Source of the DNA: a virus
Direction: 5' to 3' (one strand)
IMG/VR virus record: IMGVR_UViG_3300009169_000099
Location: 1-23,958 of that record
Length of the DNA: 23,958 nt
In this document: one piece after another, positions 1-7,640 of the stretch
Numbering within the stretch: position 1 is the first letter of the stretch
Layout: each line of letters starts with the position of its first letter
Made by a program: the position numbers and the translations under genes
The notes under the pieces: generated by a model
What the model saw: the letters and a program-made list of their open reading frames with translations, nothing else
Database searches by the model: none
What the model was told of the DNA's origin: nothing

Positions 1-1
1 G

Positions 2-769
2 CTCTTGTATGGACTGTCTACAATCAATGATGTATTGAAACTTATTGATAAAGACTTTGGACTTGGTATAGCTGATGGTAAGCATACAGACGAATATAAA
101 AAGATAGTGTCTGAATACAAGCAACCAGAATCTATTAAAAGAATATCACTCATCCAAGCAATAACAAGAAAGTTTACAAATGCTGAACTTGAATATTGGA
201 ATTCATATCATCAAAGCGTAGACGATCTCAGAGCTAACAATGTATATGCTATTAAGAAAGTCTATCTAAACAAACAGCTAATAAGCAACATTGAAAAGGA
301 AATGACATTTGGCTATTTGTACAATGGTCATTGGAAAATCTACAGACCTCATGCAGATAAGAAGAATAAATGGTTATCAAATGTATCATTGTCTACAAGT
401 TGGGGATTAAATAATCTTGACGTTAATGAAAATGCTCTTATTTGCAAATCTTTAAAAGATTACATGGTTTGTAGAAAAGTATATCCATACGTATGCGGAG
501 TACAAAATGAGTCATTGTCTGCATTTTCTGAAAACACTGTAAATCACATAAAAAACAATTCAAAAATTGTGTTTTACGGAGGAGATTCAGATAAACCAGG
601 TAAAGAAGCTAGTTTTGCTATTACTAATGCTTTTGGATTCAAACATGTAAATCCTCCAAACAACCTTTTACCAAATGTAAAAGATTTTGCAGATTGGGCA
701 AAGTTTGAAGGTTTAGAAAGTTTAGTAAATCATTTCGAGCAAAAAAGATTATTTGGTAATATCAAGTAA
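2..769 (+). CDS. DnaG-like primase, C-terminal TOPRIM part (5' end outside window)
   Basis: C-terminal part of a primase that makes RNA primers for phage DNA replication. The reading frame is open to the window edge, so the gene begins upstream; the first TTG at position 5 is not taken as a start. Counting from that codon, a TOPRIM core is visible: a strand plus SLKD helix near residues 145-153 (ALICKSLKDYM), then the metal-binding acidic motif GGDSDKPGKEAS near 192-203, and a closing KDFADW near 226-231. Phage primases of this family often have a KSLKD-type first motif instead of the bacterial EGxxD. The N-terminal zinc finger and catalytic core are not in the window. A homing endonuclease with its own promoter follows, and that promoter's -33 box lies inside the last codons of this gene. 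A stand-alone TOPRIM protein is the main alternative. Confidence 0.75.
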   Translation, partial: LLYGLSTINDVLKLIDKDFGLGIADGKHTDEYKKIVSEYKQPESIKRISLIQAITRKFTNAELEYWNSYHQSVDDLRANNVYAIKKVYLNKQLISNIEKEMTFGYLYNGHWKIYRPHADKKNKWLSNVSLSTSWGLNNLDVNENALICKSLKDYMVCRKVYPYVCGVQNESLSAFSENTVNHIKNNSKIVFYGGDSDKPGKEASFAITNAFGFKHVNPPNNLLPNVKDFADWAKFEGLESLVNHFEQKRLFGNIK

Positions 770-783
770 ATTACATATTTTTA
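752..783 (+). promoter_or_regulatory. Bacteroidota-type promoter for the HNH gene at 799
   Basis: A -33 box TTTG at 752-755 (extended TTTGGTA) is followed after exactly 20 nt by TATTTTTA at 776-783, one base from the TAnnTTTG -7 consensus. It lies across the end of the primase gene, so it would give the endonuclease an independent transcript starting about 787-790, only some 10 nt ahead of the ATG. The same TTGG-N19/20-TAnnTTT layout recurs before the other endonuclease genes of the window. Confidence 0.6.
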
Positions 784-816
784 TAAAAATTTAAGTTTAT
801 GGAAAAGATATGTAAT
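770..816 (+). promoter_or_regulatory. Hairpin enclosing the start codon of the HNH gene
   Basis: The arm at 770-782 (ATTACATATTTTT) is complementary to 804-816 (AAAGATATGTAAT): 13 pairs with one G-U. The 21-nt loop holds the ATG at 799. The 5' arm overlaps the -7 box, so RNA started at the local promoter (about 787-790) would lack it, while read-through RNA from the primase gene would fold it. Proposed to keep the endonuclease silent on read-through transcripts. The AT-rich composition makes chance pairing possible. Confidence 0.45.
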
Positions 817-1557
817 GTTTGCAAAGAAACAAAATTGCTATCAGAGTATTATTTTAGAAATGGAAAACCTACATATTGTTGTAAGTCTTGTCATAAAACT
901 ATATCAAAGGAATATAAAAGTAAAAACAAAGAAAAAATATATAAAAAAGTAAAAGAATGGAATGCAAATAATCCAGACAAAAGAAAAGCAATTAAACAAA
1001 AGTGGGTAGACAAAAATCCTACATATCATAAAGAGTATAGGGATAAATTTTATAAAGAAAATCCTACATATAATAAAGACTACTATTGGAAAAATCCTGA
1101 GCTTCGCAGAGAAAAATCTAAAGAGTTTAGAAAAAATAATCCTAAGCATAATCAGGAGTATGTTAAAAAAAGATTAAAAAATGATGTAAACTTTAGATTA
1201 GCTTTTAATATGCGACATAGAATAATATATGCAATCAAGTATAGTAAAACAAAGAAGCATACAAAGACTACAGATTTGTTAGGATGTTCTGTAACAGAGT
1301 TAAAATCTTATTTAGAATCAAAGTTTCTTCCAACGATGACTTGGGAAAACTATGGTAAGTTATGGCATGTTGATCATATTTTACCATGTTCTAAGTTTGA
1401 TTTAACAGATAAAGATCAACAAAAAATATGTTTTCATTATACTAATTTACAACCATTATTTGCTACAACTACTACAATTAATGGAATGGAATATTTAGGA
1501 AATATTAACAAAGGTAACAAAAAAATTGAAAATTATGAAAGAGCAATTAAACCTTAG
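799..1557 (+). CDS. HNH homing endonuclease (free-standing)
   Basis: Predicted free-standing homing endonuclease that nicks or cuts DNA at a site near its own gene and spreads by recombination. An N-terminal zinc finger is visible (CNVC at residues 5-8, CCKSC at 27-31). A highly basic spacer with five irregular NP-containing repeats follows (about residues 55-120, e.g. KNPTYHKEY, ENPTYNKDY). The HNH core begins at WHVDHILPCSKF (189-200) and continues through NLQPL (216-220) to a final NKGNKK. It is richer in A+T and Lys codons than the primase before it, as expected of a mobile gene. Its ATG is preceded by its own promoter and enclosed by an inverted repeat. Its last 23 bases overlap the start of the next gene. 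The HNH call is firm; the homing role is inferred. Confidence 0.85.
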   Translation: MEKICNVCKETKLLSEYYFRNGKPTYCCKSCHKTISKEYKSKNKEKIYKKVKEWNANNPDKRKAIKQKWVDKNPTYHKEYRDKFYKENPTYNKDYYWKNPELRREKSKEFRKNNPKHNQEYVKKRLKNDVNFRLAFNMRHRIIYAIKYSKTKKHTKTTDLLGCSVTELKSYLESKFLPTMTWENYGKLWHVDHILPCSKFDLTDKDQQKICFHYTNLQPLFATTTTINGMEYLGNINKGNKKIENYERAIKP

Positions 1558-1888
1558 TATTACTCCTTTTGATTCAGAGATTATAGGAGCTGATTCAAAA
1601 TTTCTTTTTATTAAAGAACAAGATATCAATAATGCCTGGTATGTTTTAAAAATAAGAAGAAGAGATTTTAATAAAATGATTAAGTTATGGATAGATACAA
1701 AAGCTAACTATTGTAAACAATGGAAACATTTTTGTGGAGTATTTGGTAATTTTTATATAACTTCTACAGAAAACCAAGGGAAAATTAATATTTTAACTAA
1801 CTGTGAAGACGAAACTCCTATTTACAACGACGTTCCATTATTGCTAGTTCTATCTTTTGACAATCGTTGTGATATGGAACATGGATAA
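1535..1888 (+). CDS. Hypothetical phage protein, 117 aa
   Basis: No family recognised. The ATG at 1535 is chosen over an in-frame TTG at 1526; either way it begins inside the HNH gene, so it is probably translated by coupling or from the upstream transcript once the HNH gene is ignored. The product is a mixed alpha/beta-looking soluble protein with a hydrophobic C-terminal strand (VPLLLVLSF) and no signal peptide or membrane helix. It contains a KIRRRDFNKM basic patch and two scattered Cys (NYCKQW, HFCGVF). In an ancestor without the endonuclease it would sit directly after the primase, so a replication-linked role is possible but not shown. Confidence 0.6.
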   Translation: MKEQLNLSITPFDSEIIGADSKFLFIKEQDINNAWYVLKIRRRDFNKMIKLWIDTKANYCKQWKHFCGVFGNFYITSTENQGKINILTNCEDETPIYNDVPLLLVLSFDNRCDMEHG

Positions 1889-1930
1889 ATCTTAGTGTAT
1901 AGAAGATTATTTAAAAGAAAAAGACATAAT

Positions 1931-2080
1931 ATGACTTTACAAAATCTCATAAATGACATAAAAAGTAATGTAGAATGGCTAGAAACTACAGAGTATGATT
2001 CTGTAGAATGTATATCTCTTGAAAACCTTGAGTCTATTTTAAGCGAATATTTTAACAAACCAATTAAACTTTCACAATGA
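1931..2080 (+). CDS. Small acidic hypothetical protein, 49 aa
   Basis: Short ORF starting MTLQNLINDI and ending with a TGA that overlaps the ATG of the next gene by 4 nt (ATGA), which suggests translational coupling. The ATG at 1931 is preferred to an in-frame GTG at 1895, because the GTG version adds an implausible run of basic residues (RRLFKRKRH) from a region that otherwise looks like leader sequence. The product appears mostly helical and acidic, with no known motif. Small acidic phage proteins of this kind can be inhibitors or adaptors, but nothing here specifies one. Confidence 0.55.
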   Translation: MTLQNLINDIKSNVEWLETTEYDSVECISLENLESILSEYFNKPIKLSQ

Positions 2081-2874
2081 AAACAGCAACTTACACAACA
2101 ACTAAAGATGTCCTTTTGAATGCTGAAATTCCAGCACAGACACGTACGTACAAACCAGTTACACACCAACAGCTCATCGATCTCACTCTTGAGTCTATAG
2201 AAGGAGCAGGATTTTCTCTTGACAAACAATTGTATTCAGCTTCTCCAGATGGTCTTGTTGCAAATGGTAATTTCACCATCTCTAATGTAGCAGATAAGGA
2301 AATGCAGTTGCAAATTGGTTGGCAGAATAGCTACAATAAAACCCTTAGCCTAAAGTTTGCTATTGGTGCTCGTATATTCATTTGTCAGAATGGTGCTGTA
2401 CATGGTGATATGGGCTCTTTCAAGAAGAAGCACATGGGAACTGTTCAGGATTTCACTCCTAAGGCAATTACAGAATACATCAAACAAGCTGGTGATACAT
2501 TTACACTCATGCAATCTGAGCGTGAGCAAATGAAACAGGTTGAGATGACAAAGCGTACAAGATCAGAGCTCATAGGTAGATTGCTTCTTGAGGAGCAACT
2601 GATTAGCACTATGCAAGTGAATCAAATTGCTAAAGAGCTAACTTCTCCTACGTATGACTATGGTGCTCCTGGAAGCATGTGGGAACTCTATCAGTTCACT
2701 ACACAGACAATGAGAGAAACTCATCCAAGGAATTGGATTGATGACCACATGAAGGCTCATAAGTTCTTTGTAAATGAATCAGGGCTTATCATTCCTTCAG
2801 AGCAATATACACCAGCTTCTGTAATTCAATCAATTGAAGAGTTCGAAGGATTTACACAATTACAAATGTTCTAA
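2077..2874 (+). CDS. DUF932/DUF945-like phage protein
   Basis: A 265-aa soluble protein resembling the DUF932 (phage/plasmid-like) group, mainly through the central segment FAIGARIFICQNGAV (residues 95-109). In that group a strand, a Cys and an Asn-Gly/Thr sit at the middle of the domain. The N-terminal part carries a helix-rich IDLTLESIEGAGF segment, followed by a strand-rich part (QIGWQNSYNKTLSLKF) typical of the same fold. The C-terminal half is helical (residues 125-200) and ends with a YTPASVIQSIEEF tail. Members occur in phages and plasmids beside replication genes; their biochemical role is unsettled. The gene is coupled to the small ORF before it (ATGA overlap), and base composition is less AT-rich than the endonuclease genes on both sides. 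Family assignment is from memory of the pattern and is moderate. Confidence 0.55.
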   Translation: MKTATYTTTKDVLLNAEIPAQTRTYKPVTHQQLIDLTLESIEGAGFSLDKQLYSASPDGLVANGNFTISNVADKEMQLQIGWQNSYNKTLSLKFAIGARIFICQNGAVHGDMGSFKKKHMGTVQDFTPKAITEYIKQAGDTFTLMQSEREQMKQVEMTKRTRSELIGRLLLEEQLISTMQVNQIAKELTSPTYDYGAPGSMWELYQFTTQTMRETHPRNWIDDHMKAHKFFVNESGLIIPSEQYTPASVIQSIEEFEGFTQLQMF

Positions 2875-2896
2875 TATATGAAGTGGGAAAACTTTA

Positions 2897-2928
2897 TTTG
2901 GTAGTTTCATTTAATTACCATATATTTG
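2897..2928 (+). promoter_or_regulatory. Bacteroidota-type promoter for the GIY-YIG gene
   Basis: A perfect match to the Bacteroidota consensus: TTTG at 2897-2900 (extended TTTGGTA), 20 nt, then TATATTTG at 2921-2928. The ATG lies 21 nt past the -7 box. The spacer itself contains a weak 8-pair inverted repeat (TGGTAGTT / AATTACCA, one G-U). This is the best single host-group indicator in the window. Confidence 0.75.
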
Positions 2929-2954
2929 TGTCATAAAATAGAAATCTTATGACA
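2929..2954 (+). promoter_or_regulatory. Hairpin covering the GIY-YIG start codon
   Basis: TGTCATAA (2929-2936) pairs perfectly with TTATGACA (2947-2954), loop 10 nt. The ATG (2949-2951) is inside the 3' arm. The 5' arm begins right after the -7 box, so the local start point (about 2932-2935) would fall within it and leave only a partial arm, whereas read-through RNA would carry the complete hairpin. Confidence 0.5.
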
Positions 2955-3755
2955 TTAAAAAGTAAACCTGGAGTATATATTATAACATGCATTCCAACTC
3001 AAAAGTCTATAATTGGAGAAACAGGAAATGTTAAAAAAAGAATAAATTATCATATCCAAAACTTAAAAGGAAATCGTCACGAGAATCCTTACCTACAAAA
3101 TGCGTGGAATAAGTATGGATATGATAATTTTTCTTTTAATGTGTTAGAATATTGTGATTTTGCTGAGTGTAAAGTTAAAGAAAATTATTACTGTTTGTTA
3201 CATAATACACATGATCCAGAAAAAGGTTTTAATTTACGACCTACAGGGACTAATTTAAAAGGTAAATTTACAGAAGAACATAAAAAAAGGATAAGTTTGT
3301 CTTTAAAAAAATCTGAGAAATTTAAAAATAGAGACTCTGGTAAAGGAATGAGAGGTAAAAAGCATTCTCAAGAAACTCGTATTAAAATGTCTAATAGTAG
3401 TAAAGGAAAAAAACACTCAGAAGAAACAAAGTTAAAATTATCTAAAGTAAACAAAGGAAGAATTAGAGATATAGAATCAATTAAAAAACAAATTGAATCA
3501 AGAAAAAATAACAATAAACCTTGGCACACTGAAAAAACTTTAGAAAAAATGAAAAAGCCAAAAAAATGTAGGCAATCTTCAAATTATGACTATTTATGTA
3601 AAGTAATAAAGAAAAGTAAAGATGGATGTGAAATTTATGTATATGATAACATAGATTCAATACCAAAAGAGTTTAATAAGTATAAAGTTTTGGAAGTATG
3701 TAATAAAGAAAGAAAAACACATGGCAGTTATTTATGGGAATATTTAAAACAATAA
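2949..3755 (+). CDS. GIY-YIG homing endonuclease with NUMOD3 repeats (SegA-like)
   Basis: Free-standing homing endonuclease of the phage Seg/GIY-YIG type. The nuclease domain is residues 6-95: GVYII (8-12) and SIIGETGNVKKR (20-31) replace the GIY and YIG strands and supply the catalytic Arg (R31). NAWNKYGYDNFSF (51-63) is the typical middle motif, and the metal-binding Glu is probably E78 in KENYY. Two or more NUMOD3 DNA-binding repeats follow (about 105-165, e.g. GKKHSEETKLKLS), then a C-terminal domain ending in SYLWEYLK. It sits between the DUF932-like gene and the UDG-like gene with only 3 nt to the latter, has its own promoter, and is strongly AAA-rich. The enzyme class is well supported; homing target and activity are inferred. 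Confidence 0.9.
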   Translation: MTLKSKPGVYIITCIPTQKSIIGETGNVKKRINYHIQNLKGNRHENPYLQNAWNKYGYDNFSFNVLEYCDFAECKVKENYYCLLHNTHDPEKGFNLRPTGTNLKGKFTEEHKKRISLSLKKSEKFKNRDSGKGMRGKKHSQETRIKMSNSSKGKKHSEETKLKLSKVNKGRIRDIESIKKQIESRKNNNKPWHTEKTLEKMKKPKKCRQSSNYDYLCKVIKKSKDGCEIYVYDNIDSIPKEFNKYKVLEVCNKERKTHGSYLWEYLKQ

Positions 3756-3758
3756 AAA

Positions 3759-4475
3759 ATGAACTTTGACAACTTTAAGTCGCAATTTCACGAGAGTTGG
3801 CATGCTAAAATGAAGCCATTTATAGAAAGTGAAGAATGTGACAAGATTTATGAATTTCTCAAGAAGGAATCAAAAAGAGGGAGGCAAATAGCTCCCTCTT
3901 CTTCTGTTACATTCAGATGCTTTAAAGAAACCCCTCTAACTAATCTGAAGGTTGTAATGATAGGAATGTGTCCCTATCACACATTTATTAACGGTGAACC
4001 TGTAGCAGATGGACTGTTGATGGGATGTAGCAATACAAATAAGCTACAACCTTCCCTTGAGAAGTTCTATGAAGGAGTTGAGAATGAGCTTCATAATGGG
4101 CTAAATCTCAAATATGAGAAGCTAGCAGATGTTAACTATTTGGCAAGTCAGGGTGTGTTAATGTTTAACGCTGCTCTTACAACAGAAATGAACAAAGCAG
4201 GCTCTCATATAGATATATGGGAACCATTTACAAAGTATGTTCTAGAGGAGATTATATCAGACACAGGAGTTCCTATTTTGTTTCTAGGAAAAGATGCAGC
4301 TAGGTATAAGAAATATACAAATCCATTTGCTTGGACTTTTACACTTTCTCATCCTGCATCTGCATCATACAAGCAAACAGACTGGAACACAGAAGGCGCA
4401 TTTGGAAAGATAAATAAGATATTGAAAGACAACAACAATTTTGAAATCATGTGGCTCTACGACGTACCATTTTAA
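3759..4475 (+). CDS. Family 1 uracil-DNA-glycosylase-like protein, catalytic Asp replaced
   Basis: Family 1 UDG removes uracil from DNA. The fold signature is visible: the water-activating loop reads GMCPYH (residues 69-74) where active enzymes have GQDPYH, the uracil-binding Asn is in VLMFNAALT (N137), and the DNA-intercalation loop HPSP is HPAS (198-201). Length (238 aa) is normal for the family. The catalytic Asp is Cys (C71) and the Gln before it is Met, while Tyr, His and Asn of the base pocket are kept. This suggests altered or lost glycosylase chemistry with retained uracil or DNA binding. The gene is 3 nt after the GIY-YIG endonuclease. dUTPase and ThyX lie elsewhere in the window, so uracil management is a consistent theme. 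Confidence 0.8.
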   Translation: MNFDNFKSQFHESWHAKMKPFIESEECDKIYEFLKKESKRGRQIAPSSSVTFRCFKETPLTNLKVVMIGMCPYHTFINGEPVADGLLMGCSNTNKLQPSLEKFYEGVENELHNGLNLKYEKLADVNYLASQGVLMFNAALTTEMNKAGSHIDIWEPFTKYVLEEIISDTGVPILFLGKDAARYKKYTNPFAWTFTLSHPASASYKQTDWNTEGAFGKINKILKDNNNFEIMWLYDVPF

Positions 4476-4486
4476 AACAACAAAGT

Positions 4487-4801
4487 ATGAAATTAATAAA
4501 AGTTGAAGATTTAAACGTAGGAGATGAAATACTCATCTCTTGTCAATCGTGTTTCAAGTATTTAAGAATTCTTAGAAAACCAATGGCTAGTAAAAAGAAA
4601 CATTGGCGTACAGGTGCTATAATATATAAATTAGTGAAATGTTCTATACGTAGAGAGATTAAAACATCCACCTATCTTTATAATGGTGTAACTCAAACTC
4701 GTGAGTATAAAGATTGGGGATTTGGTCCAGAAGATCATAACTATGAGCACTATGTTAACTTAAATAACAGAAACATTATATTAGTAAACAAAAAAAATTA
4801 A
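4487..4801 (+). CDS. Hypothetical beta-rich protein, 104 aa
   Basis: No family recognised. The ATG at 4487 is chosen over an in-frame GTG at 4451 that would overlap the UDG-like gene. The start MKLIKVEDLNVGDEILISC followed by alternating strands and basic residues looks like a small beta-barrel. The next gene begins similarly (LEIGDPLLIAYGS) and ends one base after this one, so the two may be diverged duplicates. The product is basic (KKKHWRTG, SIRREIK) and soluble, with no membrane helix. Confidence 0.6.
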   Translation: MKLIKVEDLNVGDEILISCQSCFKYLRILRKPMASKKKHWRTGAIIYKLVKCSIRREIKTSTYLYNGVTQTREYKDWGFGPEDHNYEHYVNLNNRNIILVNKKN

Positions 4802-4802
4802 T

Positions 4803-5120
4803 ATGAAACTTAGATTAGGCGGTACACTAGAAATAGGTGATCCTTTGCTTATTGCTTATGGAAGTGTTATGGAGTTTGGACTATTTGCAGGATATGGTCG
4901 TGGAACCATACAATATTATACACCTAGTGGTATAATTTATCAAGATGAAGCTGCAAGAAGAAAGGGCACTAAGCCAAAGTTTTACAAGGCTTTCATACAT
5001 GGAGACAATACACAATATAGGGTGGCAAAGGTGAACAAACACATATTATATAACGAAGAAGACGCAAGAAACTACGAAGAAGCAATTAATATTTTAAAAC
5101 AAGAAAACATAATAAAATGA
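4803..5120 (+). CDS. Hypothetical beta-rich protein, 105 aa, possible paralogue of the gene before
   Basis: Unrecognised. The N-terminal half is rich in Gly and short strands (LRLGGTLEIGDPLLIAYGS, then GYGRGTIQYY). A helical acidic tail follows (NEEDARNYEEAINILKQ). It begins 1 nt after the previous stop and its TGA overlaps the ATG of the RIIA-like gene (ATGA), so it is translationally coupled to RIIA. Shared IGD/VGD plus LI strand openings suggest a common fold with the gene at 4487. Confidence 0.6.
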   Translation: MKLRLGGTLEIGDPLLIAYGSVMEFGLFAGYGRGTIQYYTPSGIIYQDEAARRKGTKPKFYKAFIHGDNTQYRVAKVNKHILYNEEDARNYEEAINILKQENIIK

Positions 5121-7435
5121 TCTTAGAAAAACAAGCACAAGCATTGGTCCTTCAGGAAGGAGAAGAAACACAAGAGTCAATTGGAATGTCCCTAGACTTA
5201 GATTCTGCTCAGATTTTGATGCAGATGTTAAGTAAGAATTTATATTCAGACGCAGTAGGTTCTGCTGTAAGGGAATGTGCAAGTAATGCACTTGACAGCC
5301 ATAGAAGGGCTGGAACAAAAGATCCAATTGTTGTCTCCTTTGGAATTAATAGTAGTAACAATTATGAGTTTTCTGTAGAAGACTTTGGTATTGGTCTAGA
5401 TGCAGACGATGTAAAGAACATCATTAGTAAATACGGTAAGAGTACAAAGCGTAATATATCTAACGAACTAGGAGCATTTGGTCTAGGTTGGAAATCTCCT
5501 CTTGCATATTCTTCTAGCTTCTATTTTGTAGCAAGGAAGAATGGTGTAGAGCGTAAATACATGATGTATGAAGGAGAAGAAGTGAACACAATTGACCTGC
5601 TTTACGAAACTCCTACAGAAGAAAGAAATGGTGTTAAGATTATTATTCCTGTTCAAAGTAGAGACAAGCACTCCTTTATGGAGAAAATAAGACAACAGCT
5701 TGCTTATTTTGAGGATGTGTTCTTTAACATGAATGATTTCAATAATAACTTTGTAATTCATAGGCATGAGCATTTTCAGTTCTCTGAACTGGCTACTGAC
5801 AGTCAATTGCATATTTGTTTGGATAATGTCTACTATCCTATTGATTTCAATAAAATCAACATTTCTCCTATACCGTTTCCTGTAGCTCTCAGGTTTGGTC
5901 TTTCTGATGGAATATTCCCTACACCAAACAGAGAATCAATACGTTACACCCAGGAAGTTAAGAAGTTGATTCTTGATAAGATTACAAAGGTGGCAGATTT
6001 CTTTGTACAGAAATACAATGAATCTATATCTGAAACAGAAGATGTTATGAAGATGTTTGAATTCTATAGTTCTGATGAAAGAAAAATCACTTTTGGTAAG
6101 TCTTCTTGGAACATACATCCATTGAGCAAACTTTCCAATCTAAAGCTTCAGAAGCCAGTTTACAAACATTCTGATAAACTTGATTTTGCAAAACTGTTCA
6201 ATCTAAAGGATAATCTGTATAGTCAATATCAAATACAGCATTCTATTTCAGGAGGAAGATTTTATACAGAAAAAGACAATAGGTGGAGCAACAACCTTCA
6301 ATGGCACCATGTTCATTCCACTTGGTCAAAGCAGATCATCTATTCTTTCTCTGATAAGGTGAGTGGTATGAAAAAGGACTACTTGAGACATCTGCATGGT
6401 AGGAAAGACAGTGTAAAGATTGTAAAAAAGAATCGTCCTTTCTCCTTAGGAAAGCTAAAGCATGTAGGAAATGGTCACTTCGATAATTACATTAACATTC
6501 TTCGTTTGGATAAACATCCAAGGAGTGAATGGAGGTCTATTATCGTAGAGTTTCAGAAGGTTTTAACCCAACTGGAATATAACTTCATCAATCTTGACGA
6601 GCTTGTTGTTCCTGATAGCTTCATTCAAATGAAGAAGAAAGAGAGAGCCTCTAAGAAAGTTGTAGCTCCAAAGGTTAAGCGTAATAAGCTTGCTGGGGAG
6701 ATTGCAGTTAAAGAGGTGGTTGCTTTGGAAAGGTTTGTATATGGAAAAACTTCAAAGCTTGTTCCTGCAATAATTGATCTTTCAAAAGCACATAAGAAAT
6801 CTTATTTAACAGTGTATGGAAAACAGGAAGATGCATCACTGATGGACAATTGGTTCACTGTGTTTCCAAAAACTGTCAAATTTGTTGTTGTTTCAGAGAG
6901 AGAACTTAAGCTTTTAAAAGACATTAAAATTAGAAACTGGATTAAAATGGAAGACTTCGTAAAAGGTGAACACATAGTTTTTAGAAGAGCTGCAACAGCT
7001 TATTTGATTAAACAATTGATTTATAAACACAGCTCTGCTTTTCTACATGCAGAGGCTTTGAGTAAAATCTCTACAGATCTTTCTAATAAATTAAGTGAGC
7101 TAAAACTGTATTCAGCAAACAACTATCTTGCTGGAGATCCAAAGCTTTACGAAGAAATTAATAGGATAGCAAAAGAGGCAAATATGTTTGACAATTCCAT
7201 TTATTCTACGTATATTGAAATGGAGAATTTCCTTAATGAAAATGTTTACATAAACAATTTGTTGAAACATGTTTCTAGATATGAAGGAATAAATTATGAA
7301 ATGAAAGACATGCTTTGCGATCTTATGAAATATCATAGAAGAAGACTTAACTGGCAAAACTACAAAGTTGTTCTTAATGAGGAGAAAATAGAAGTTCCTA
7401 CAGAAGAGACAATTAACGACCTTACAATAGTGTAA
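5117..7435 (+). CDS. rIIA: RIIA-like protein with GHKL ATPase domain
   Basis: Homologue of phage T4 RIIA, a membrane-associated protein needed for growth in hosts carrying certain exclusion systems. The N-terminal third shows a GHKL ATP-binding fold: N-box ECASNALD (residues 53-60), G1 box DFGIG (89-93), and a Gly-rich lid GAFGLGWKSP (119-128). Length 772 aa is close to T4 RIIA (about 725). The remainder is a mixed region with a basic stretch around KKKERASKKVVAPKVKRNK and helical C-terminal repeats. It is coupled by ATGA to the preceding small gene and followed 2 nt later by a two-helix membrane protein, then an RIIB-like gene, so RIIA-TM-RIIB looks like one operon. The GHKL call is firm; the RIIA name rests on GHKL plus the RIIB neighbour. 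Confidence 0.82.
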   Translation: MILEKQAQALVLQEGEETQESIGMSLDLDSAQILMQMLSKNLYSDAVGSAVRECASNALDSHRRAGTKDPIVVSFGINSSNNYEFSVEDFGIGLDADDVKNIISKYGKSTKRNISNELGAFGLGWKSPLAYSSSFYFVARKNGVERKYMMYEGEEVNTIDLLYETPTEERNGVKIIIPVQSRDKHSFMEKIRQQLAYFEDVFFNMNDFNNNFVIHRHEHFQFSELATDSQLHICLDNVYYPIDFNKINISPIPFPVALRFGLSDGIFPTPNRESIRYTQEVKKLILDKITKVADFFVQKYNESISETEDVMKMFEFYSSDERKITFGKSSWNIHPLSKLSNLKLQKPVYKHSDKLDFAKLFNLKDNLYSQYQIQHSISGGRFYTEKDNRWSNNLQWHHVHSTWSKQIIYSFSDKVSGMKKDYLRHLHGRKDSVKIVKKNRPFSLGKLKHVGNGHFDNYINILRLDKHPRSEWRSIIVEFQKVLTQLEYNFINLDELVVPDSFIQMKKKERASKKVVAPKVKRNKLAGEIAVKEVVALERFVYGKTSKLVPAIIDLSKAHKKSYLTVYGKQEDASLMDNWFTVFPKTVKFVVVSERELKLLKDIKIRNWIKMEDFVKGEHIVFRRAATAYLIKQLIYKHSSAFLHAEALSKISTDLSNKLSELKLYSANNYLAGDPKLYEEINRIAKEANMFDNSIYSTYIEMENFLNENVYINNLLKHVSRYEGINYEMKDMLCDLMKYHRRRLNWQNYKVVLNEEKIEVPTEETINDLTIV

Positions 7436-7437
7436 TT

Positions 7438-7629
7438 ATGACGATTCTTATTTATTTAATAGTTGGGCTCCTGTATTGGGGGCTCAACTCTTTTGTTAGA
7501 AAATTGGAAACAGATGGGGATTGGCTCCTGCCAATTATTTGGTTCTTAGCATGGCCCATCGGATTCATCTCTTGGTTCTTTGTATTTATTGATTATTTGA
7601 TTAGCAAGAAAAGTAAAAAACATTTTTAA
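7438..7629 (+). CDS. Small membrane protein between RIIA and RIIB
   Basis: A 63-aa protein with two hydrophobic helices: residues 2-17 (TILIYLIVGLLYWGLN) and 28-53 (DWLLPIIWFLAWPIG onward), separated by a short charged loop (RKLETDGD). It ends in a strongly basic tail (SKKSKKHF), which predicts both ends in the cytoplasm. No signal peptidase motif is seen. It starts 2 nt after the RIIA-like stop and ends 11 nt before the RIIB-like start. T4 RII proteins act at the membrane and interact with lysis timing, so an anchor, holin or antiholin-like partner is a reasonable guess but not demonstrated. Confidence 0.65.
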   Translation: MTILIYLIVGLLYWGLNSFVRKLETDGDWLLPIIWFLAWPIGFISWFFVFIDYLISKKSKKHF

Positions 7630-7640
7630 AAAACACAATT

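Noticed and set aside
952-1160. Periodic NP-containing segments that could suggest a DNA repeat array
   Set aside because: The repetition is at protein level, irregular in spacing (about 13-16 residues) and not shared at nucleotide level; typical of linker regions in HNH endonucleases.
1822-2229. Long open frame on the minus strand
   Set aside because: Lies opposite several well-formed plus genes, has a Cys/Ser-rich composition typical of antisense frames, and no neighbours on that strand.
5483-5812. 109-codon minus-strand open frame inside the RIIA-like gene
   Set aside because: Antisense to a conserved ATPase domain; no start signal or homology pattern.
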